From: Microlunatus phosphovorus NM-1
GTDB taxonomy: Bacteria; Actinomycetota; Actinomycetes; Propionibacteriales; Propionibacteriaceae
Length of the DNA: 64,000 bases
Assembly: GCF_000270245.1 (NCBI RefSeq)
Contig: NC_015635.1
Coordinates: forward strand, 744,001 to 808,000
Reading direction: 5' to 3'
The translations under genes and the position numbers were made by a program. Within the stretch, counting starts at the first letter, position 1. Every line of letters starts with the position of its first letter. Below are positions 59,553-64,000 of this stretch, one piece after another. The notes under the pieces are model-generated. The model searched no databases, was not told the DNA's origin, and worked only from the letters and a program-made list of their open reading frames with translations.

Positions 59553-60851
59553 TCAGGCGAAGACGGTGATGTGCACGTGGTTCTTGTGGTTGGCGGAGTC
59601 GCTGCCGCGGCTGGCCATGTAGCGCCAGCCTTCCTTGTCCCGCTGGATGTTCCAGATGTGCTGGTCCCAGATCACGTAGTTGATGCCGAGCGACTTGGCG
59701 TTGGCCTTGGCCCACAGCGCGACCTCCTTGCCGAGCGCCTTGCCCGCTGCCGTCTTGTACTTCGGGATCATCAGGTCGAGCGCGCGGCCCGAGGGATGGT
59801 CCGGCAGCGGGTCCGGGCGGACGCCGCCGATCGAGGTGATCTGCGGGAACTTCGCCCGGACGGCGCGATGGACCTTGATGGCGTTCGGCTTCAAGCCCTT
59901 CTCCACCGGGTAGGCCGGAATCAAAGGCTTGGTCGTCGACAGATACTGCGCCGTGACCCAGCGCACCGCATTGTCGTAGACGATCTGCATCCGACCGTTG
60001 GTCACCACACCCGTGATGCTGAGCAGGGTGCCGATCCCGACCTCGGTGATCGAGGTGAAGTCGTCATTCGGGGTCGAGCGGATGATCAGGGTCGTGGTGG
60101 CGTACCGAGTGCCGGTGACCTTGGGCAGATTGGGATCGGGGGTGATGGGGCCAGGGTTGGCCGGCGTGGTGAGGTACTGCGCCGTCACCCAGCGGACCGC
60201 GTTGCGGTAGATGATCTGCGCTCGGCCGTTCTGGACCGTGCCGGTGATCGACACGGTGGCACCCTTGGGGATTTCGCCGACCACCTTGTAGTTCGAGCCC
60301 GAGGTCGTCCGGATCAGCAGATCCGCGGTGGCCACCCGAGTGCCCGTGATCGCGGGCAGCCCGGTGCCGCGCTGCAGATACTGGGAGGCGATCCAGCCAG
60401 TCGTCGAACTGTGTTTCACCTCGGTGTAGCCGCGTGATGCCTTGCCGGTCAGGGTGACGCTGGTGCCGCGCGCCAGCACCCTGATCCGGGGGTACGAGAG
60501 GCCAGGACCCTTGCGCAGATTGACATCGGTGGTGGTGACCCGGGTCTGGTTGGTGGTGGCATCGGGCAGCGACGAGCCGCCCTTGAGGTACTGGCTGGAC
60601 ACGTACGCAGTGCCCGAACCGAACTTGATCTTGGTCCAACCCCCGGAGATCGAGACGGCGGTCACGGTCTGGCCGCGATAGAGCCCGCCGACGATCTTCG
60701 CGCTCGTGCTCGGCTTCGAGCGGATGTTCACAGCCGTGGTAGCGGTCATGGTGCTGACGGCGATGGCAGGAAAGACACCGAACCCGGCCACCAGCCCGGT
60801 CATCGCGACGACGGTCGTCGAGACGAGGGCTCTGCGTGTGATGGTGCTCAC
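59553..60851 (-). CDS. Secreted SH3b-repeat protein with C-terminal LAS/VanY-like peptidase domain
   Basis: The 432-residue protein has a signal peptide (RRALVSTTVVAMTGLVAGFG). Four bacterial SH3 repeats follow, each with a TTAVNIRSKPS-, DVNLRKGPG-, DLLIRTTSG- or TLIIRSTPN-type start and an ending such as WIASQYLQ or WVTAQYLT. The C-terminal domain (about 320-432) has GGVRPDPLPDHPSGRALDLM and a final KNHVHITVF. This His/Asp/His pattern is that of VanY/ARB_07466-type peptidases that trim peptidoglycan. GTG at 60849-60851 follows CGGAGA; an in-frame start further upstream would disrupt the signal peptide. Confidence 0.9.
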   Translation of the reverse strand: MSTITRRALVSTTVVAMTGLVAGFGVFPAIAVSTMTATTAVNIRSKPSTSAKIVGGLYRGQTVTAVSISGGWTKIKFGSGTAYVSSQYLKGGSSLPDATTNQTRVTTTDVNLRKGPGLSYPRIRVLARGTSVTLTGKASRGYTEVKHSSTTGWIASQYLQRGTGLPAITGTRVATADLLIRTTSGSNYKVVGEIPKGATVSITGTVQNGRAQIIYRNAVRWVTAQYLTTPANPGPITPDPNLPKVTGTRYATTTLIIRSTPNDDFTSITEVGIGTLLSITGVVTNGRMQIVYDNAVRWVTAQYLSTTKPLIPAYPVEKGLKPNAIKVHRAVRAKFPQITSIGGVRPDPLPDHPSGRALDLMIPKYKTAAGKALGKEVALWAKANAKSLGINYVIWDQHIWNIQRDKEGWRYMASRGSDSANHKNHVHITVFA

Positions 60852-61109
60852 TGGATGTCTCCGTTTCACCGGTGTCAGCCGGGGCTTTGATGGCTCGGCG
60901 TCACTGGTGCGACTTTTGCCACACCAGTCACACAAACCTCAGACATCGCAGGACTCTAAACGTGTCACAACCGTTACCGCAAGATCTGAGTTGCCATTTG
61001 GTCACTTTGGCAAGACGACACGCCGCAGAGATCGCGAAAACTACATTGTTGTTATTCTCAGGTTCGGGTCGTAGCTGGGCGGGCGGATAACATCGGGGCG
61101 GTGATCGCC

Positions 61110-61454
61110 ATGACTGCCGCCGAGTTCGATGAGCTGGTGGCTGAGGCCCTCGACACGATTCCGGAGGAGTTGGCGACCCTGATCGACAACTGCGTGATCC
61201 TGGTCGAGGACTATCCGCCGCCCGATCGTCCGTCGGATCTGCTCGGCCAGTACGAGGGCATTCCCTTGACCGAGCGCGGTGAGTTCTACAGCGGCGTACT
61301 GCCTGACAAGATCACGATCTACCGCCAGCCGACGCTGGCGATCTGCGATGCGTTCGAGCACGTCGTCGAGGAGGTGCACATCACCGTGGTGCACGAGATC
61401 GCGCATCATTTCGGGATCGATGACGTCCGGCTCCACGAGCTCGGCTACGGCTGA
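61110..61454 (+). CDS. Small metallopeptidase-family protein (HEXXH zincin)
   Basis: The 114-residue protein carries the zinc-binding HEIAHHFGIDD at residues 95-105, a form of the extended HExxHxxGxxD motif of metzincin-type enzymes. It matches the widespread actinobacterial family often labelled metallopeptidase (DUF1025). DTIPEELATLIDNCVILVED is the usual start, and LLGQYEGIPLTER the usual middle. Substrate unknown; it is cytoplasmic. I use ATG 61110 because the SD-like GGGGCG is nine bases upstream; GTG 61101 in the same frame is an alternative. Confidence 0.9.
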   Translation: MTAAEFDELVAEALDTIPEELATLIDNCVILVEDYPPPDRPSDLLGQYEGIPLTERGEFYSGVLPDKITIYRQPTLAICDAFEHVVEEVHITVVHEIAHHFGIDDVRLHELGYG

Positions 61455-61505
61455 CCCTTGGCGTACGTGTTGCCTCGGGCCGGCCGAGCGGCACTCCAGG
61501 CTGGA

Positions 61506-61811
61506 TCAGACCAAGATCACGTACGCCATTGCGGACAGGCAGGCCAGGGAGGCCACCGTGGTCAGCAGCGCTGCGTTGCGTCCGACGGCGGTCTCCGTGG
61601 TCAGTTGGCGGCGCTGTACGCGGCTGCGGATGCGTACGCCCGCCACCAGGGCACCGGCGATCAGCAGCGCGATGCCGACGGCGGCCACCAGTGGAACCGA
61701 GACCTCGGCCAACAGTCGTAGCACGCCCAAGAGGCAGACCACGCCGGCCAGGGTGGTCCGGGTCCAGGCCAGCCGAGTGCGTTCGGCGGGCATCGTCGGT
61801 TCGATGGACAT
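61506..61811 (-). CDS. DUF202 membrane protein
   Basis: The 101-residue protein contains the DUF202 signature PAERTRLAWTRTTLAGVVCLLGVLRLL, with two to three hydrophobic helices after it. The family is of unknown function (YidH-like). It lies just after another DUF202 gene on the same strand with a gap of 22 bp, as these genes usually come in pairs. ATG 61811. It ends the minus-strand operon. Confidence 0.88.
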   Translation of the reverse strand: MSIEPTMPAERTRLAWTRTTLAGVVCLLGVLRLLAEVSVPLVAAVGIALLIAGALVAGVRIRSRVQRRQLTTETAVGRNAALLTTVASLACLSAMAYVILV

Positions 61812-61833
61812 CGTCAGTTCAGAAGCGCCACGG

Positions 61834-62220
61834 CTATACCAGGCCGACCGCGATGATGGCGAGCAGGGCCACGGCAGCCAGGACCCCGGTCAGCAGGGGC
61901 ATGGCCGGTGAAGAGGGAAGCGGTTCGCCGGTACGCATCGCCCGTTCGTGGCGGGTCCAGCGCAAGAACGAGCCGGCCGCGCAAACCAGTCCGCAGACGA
62001 GCAGCAGCAGCGAGACGAGCTTGAGCTCGAATCGGAGCTGTCCGACGGCGTGGGCGAACGCGGCGACACCGGCGCCGGCCGCCAAGAAGCCCAATGAAGT
62101 GCGTATCCAGGCGAGGAAGGTGCGTTCGTTGGCCAGGGAGAAGCGCGGATCGGGCTCGGAGCCGACGCCGTAGACCGCCCGCGGCCAGCGGCGGTCTGCT
62201 TCGGGATCGGTGTCGGTCAC
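61834..62220 (-). CDS. DUF202 membrane protein (YidH-type)
   Basis: The 128-residue protein has SLANERTFLAWIRTSLGFLAAGAGVAAFAH, the YidH/DUF202 hallmark, and three membrane helices. The start is GTG at 62218-62220, overlapping the EamA stop (GTGA), so translation is coupled to that gene and the weak SD is explained. Function is unknown; some family members have been linked to membrane or polyphosphate proteins. It forms a pair with the following DUF202 gene. Confidence 0.88.
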   Translation of the reverse strand: MTDTDPEADRRWPRAVYGVGSEPDPRFSLANERTFLAWIRTSLGFLAAGAGVAAFAHAVGQLRFELKLVSLLLLVCGLVCAAGSFLRWTRHERAMRTGEPLPSSPAMPLLTGVLAAVALLAIIAVGLV

Positions 62221-63104
62221 GACTTGGATGCTACTGGCGTCGCGCGGCGGAGCTTCAGGTTCTGCCCCAGCAGCACCGAGAGCAACACGATGGCGGCGCC
62301 GACGAGTTGCCAGCCGTTGAGCGCCTGGTCGAGTACCACCCAGCCAAGGCCGGCCGCGATCACCGGGTTGAGCAGCGCAAGAAAGCTGACGGCGGTGGCG
62401 GGTAGGCGCTGCAGACCCCAGAACCACAGGCCATAGGCGAGGATTCCGCTGATCAGCACGAGATAGATCAACCCGCCGATGTTGGCGGGTGTCAATGAGG
62501 TGGGCAGGCCTTCGATCGCCAGGGTGAAAGGCAGCAGGGCGAGTCCGCCGAGCAGGAACGTCCACCCGGTGAAGCCGGCCGCGCCCCAGCCGGGTGGGTG
62601 CCCCCAGCGCTTCGTCAGCACGGTGGCAAAGCCCATCATGATCACGCCGACCGTCATTGCGAGAATGCCCCACCCGTCGAGCCGGGCACTGGAGCGCAGC
62701 ACCAGCAGGCTGACGCCCAGGATCCCGAGACCGCCGGCGACGATATCGATCGTACGGATTCCTTTGTGGAGCAGGGGAACCGAGAGGACGACCACGATCA
62801 GTGGGGTCACCGAATTGATCACTGCCGCGACACCGCCGGGCAGCAGATAGGCAGCGATGAAGAGCAGCGGGAAGAACGCCGAGCAATAGAGCACAGACAG
62901 CAGCAGGAACCGGCCCCACCAGCCGCGCGGCGGCCAGGTACGAGTCGCGAGGACGAGCACGAGCCCGGTGGGGAGGGATCGCATCATGGAGGCGAGCATG
63001 GGCCGGCCGGGCGGCAGGAACTGCGTCGTGAGCAGGTAGGTGGTGGCGAAGATGATGGGGGTGAGTGTGGCGAGATAGGCCCATCGGCTGCGGGGATGGC
63101 TCAT
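62217..63104 (-). CDS. EamA-family (DMT) transporter
   Basis: The 295-residue protein has ten hydrophobic helices in two EamA repeats. Features: LTPIIFATTYLLTTQFLPPGRPML at the start, AAYLLPGGVAAVINSVTPLIVVVLSVPLL, and in the second half LLNPVIAAGLGWVVLDQALNGWQLVGAAIVLLSV. These carriers export or exchange metabolites. The ATG at 63102-63104 overlaps the stop of the upstream gene (ATGA), and the next gene overlaps it in turn, so the operon is tightly coupled. Confidence 0.92.
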   Translation of the reverse strand: MSHPRSRWAYLATLTPIIFATTYLLTTQFLPPGRPMLASMMRSLPTGLVLVLATRTWPPRGWWGRFLLLSVLYCSAFFPLLFIAAYLLPGGVAAVINSVTPLIVVVLSVPLLHKGIRTIDIVAGGLGILGVSLLVLRSSARLDGWGILAMTVGVIMMGFATVLTKRWGHPPGWGAAGFTGWTFLLGGLALLPFTLAIEGLPTSLTPANIGGLIYLVLISGILAYGLWFWGLQRLPATAVSFLALLNPVIAAGLGWVVLDQALNGWQLVGAAIVLLSVLLGQNLKLRRATPVASKS

Positions 63105-63811
63105 GCGGCGGAGTGAGTGGCGTCGGGCAGCAGATAGCTGCGGTCGGGCGCGGCAATCCAGGTGGCGCAGGAGCCGAGTGCGTGGGGAGGAACGTATCCG
63201 GCCTGCAGATCGGTACGCGACATCGGCGTTGCTCCGGTGATTTCGGCGATCTGGCGGAGTGCGCCGGGGTCGTCGGGGATGACGACCGGCAGGACGGTCA
63301 GGAGCTGCCGGATGTGATTGACCTCGAACGTGCCGATCAGCTCCTCGCTGATCGCTGGGGCGACGACGACCAGGGGTCGCGAGGTGGGCAGCTGCCGTTC
63401 CAGGACGCCGAGCAGCTCCCGAATCGTGATGATCGGCTCGGTGCTGACCAGAACAGCAGGGTGTCGCAGCACTGACCATCCGGTCGGCTGATCGGTGACG
63501 AGGTCGCGGGAGGCATAGCCGGCGCGGATCGTGGTGACGCCTGGTGAGTCGATCGCAGTTTGGAGCTCGGCGCGTTCCTCGGGGGTCAGGGCCGTTGACT
63601 CGGCGCTGTTCGGCGGGCGGCGGGCCTGTAGCTCGGAGAGGTAGTGCGGAGTGGGGGAGTCGGGAGTGAATCTTGGAATGTCACGCGCGGGTGGCGCCAG
63701 CATCTCGCGTACTCGTCGCTCGTTGGTCCGGCGATCCTTCAACGCACCGAAGACGATCACGGCCACTCCTACGACGAGCACCGCGATCAGCCCGATCTGC
63801 CAGCCCTCCAC
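63101..63811 (-). CDS. Membrane-anchored GroEL apical-domain-like protein
   Basis: The 236-residue protein has one N-terminal membrane helix (residues 7-24) followed by KDRR, which places the rest in the cytoplasm, then a linker to about 85. Residues 90-230 match the GroEL apical domain in order: RAGYAS (96-101), QPTG, IRELLGVLE (130-138), RPLVVVA (145-151), VNHIR (164-168), IAEITGAT (188-195) and ALG (211-213). The equatorial ATPase and hinge domains are missing. GTG 63811 starts it. It leads an overlapping operon with EamA and DUF202 genes. Not a truncated groEL, because the membrane helix and linker are intact. Function unknown; substrate holding at the membrane is plausible. Confidence 0.75.
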   Translation of the reverse strand: MEGWQIGLIAVLVVGVAVIVFGALKDRRTNERRVREMLAPPARDIPRFTPDSPTPHYLSELQARRPPNSAESTALTPEERAELQTAIDSPGVTTIRAGYASRDLVTDQPTGWSVLRHPAVLVSTEPIITIRELLGVLERQLPTSRPLVVVAPAISEELIGTFEVNHIRQLLTVLPVVIPDDPGALRQIAEITGATPMSRTDLQAGYVPPHALGSCATWIAAPDRSYLLPDATHSAA

Positions 63812-63927
63812 GGCGGCCAGCCTGCCACATCGTTGACCTATGTAGCCTGGTCGGACGTAGCTGTGAGCGGCTGAGATCTGGGCGGGTGCTGAGAACGGCG
63901 GTCGGTGCGCGGGATGGGAGGTAAACG

Positions 63928-64000
63928 ATGACAGGCTTCGAGACCTGGATCGACCGACAGATCCGAGAGGCGACCGAGCGTGGTGAGTTCGACAACCTGC
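63928..64000 (+). CDS. DUF1992 (DnaJ subfamily C member 28-like) protein, 3' end outside window
   Basis: ATG 63928 has a strong SD (GGGAGG, seven bases). The first 24 codons, FETWIDRQIREATERGEFDN included, match the conserved start of the DUF1992 domain. Family members are small soluble proteins of unknown role. The window ends before the stop. It is divergent from the GroEL apical-like operon, so the two may share the 116-bp promoter region. Confidence 0.85.
   Translation, partial: MTGFETWIDRQIREATERGEFDNL

Noticed and set aside
59346-60437. A plus-strand frame across the family C repeats and the SH3b gene
   Set aside because: Its first part is translated repeat DNA and its rest is antisense to the SH3b protein.
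60852-61109. A c-di-AMP (ydaO) riboswitch before the cell-wall enzyme gene
   Set aside because: Such elements often precede wall hydrolases in Actinobacteria, but I could not find the conserved core here.

Overview
The window reads as chromosomal DNA of a high-GC Gram-positive bacterium. GC content is high throughout, GTG and TTG starts are common, and several genes are typical of Actinobacteria: a DUF3073 protein after purM, a DUF4870 protein with a Pro/Gln/Tyr-rich head, a short purS plus purQ plus a roughly 757-residue purL, and an HEXXH metallopeptidase. A Propionibacteriaceae-like (Microlunatus-like) host is my best guess, but no rRNA or marker comparison was possible. There is no plasmid or phage backbone, no CRISPR array and no rRNA operon. 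Three tRNA genes are present (Phe, Asp, Glu).

Layout. 1-1.7 kb: end of an ABC-2 exporter (permease cut by the window edge, then its ATPase). 1.8-6.1 kb, minus strand: a PIN-toxin relic, a beta-rich protein of unknown function, an FAD oxidoreductase and a large ATPase/HTH regulator. 6.3-24.2 kb: housekeeping block with PspC, purC-purS-purQ-purL (interrupted by a decayed DUF4143 ATPase), a SIS-domain protein, an M20 peptidase, zwf, a CDP-glycerol-transferase-like membrane protein, purF-purM-DUF3073, DUF4870, an alpha/beta hydrolase and a type II NADH dehydrogenase. 24.3-25 kb: an intergenic repeat array, then tRNA-Asp and tRNA-Phe.

25-38.7 kb is carbohydrate-related. A LacI regulator is divergent from an MFS transporter and a GH3 beta-glucosidase. 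An exported SurE-like phosphatase and a fructosamine kinase follow. A second LacI regulator sits beside TCGAAA-type operators that precede a collapsed remnant of a sugar ABC importer. Behind it are an intact GH5 and an intact GH120 beta-xylosidase, then an ArsR/SRPBCC pair. 38.8-49.4 kb is a polyol/ketose utilisation cluster: zinc dehydrogenase, GntR regulator, three tandem FGGY kinases, class II aldolase and a divergent ABC importer (binding protein plus two permeases, no ATPase). The importer brings in the polyol, the dehydrogenase makes a ketose, a kinase phosphorylates it and the aldolase splits the bisphosphate; this pathway is inferred from gene content.

49.7-57 kb holds two TetR-controlled MFS exporters (one with two adaptor proteins) and an orphan ribbon-helix-helix antitoxin. 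57-64 kb holds a methyltransferase, a tiny acidic gene overlapping a lysin-like gene, tRNA-Glu, an SH3b/LAS cell-wall enzyme, a zincin, and a minus-strand overlapping operon of two DUF202 proteins, an EamA transporter and a membrane protein whose soluble part looks like an isolated GroEL apical domain. That last gene is the most surprising in the window. Three families of intergenic palindromic or tandem repeats and several gene relics (PIN, DUF4143, ABC permeases) show that the non-core DNA has been actively reshaped.
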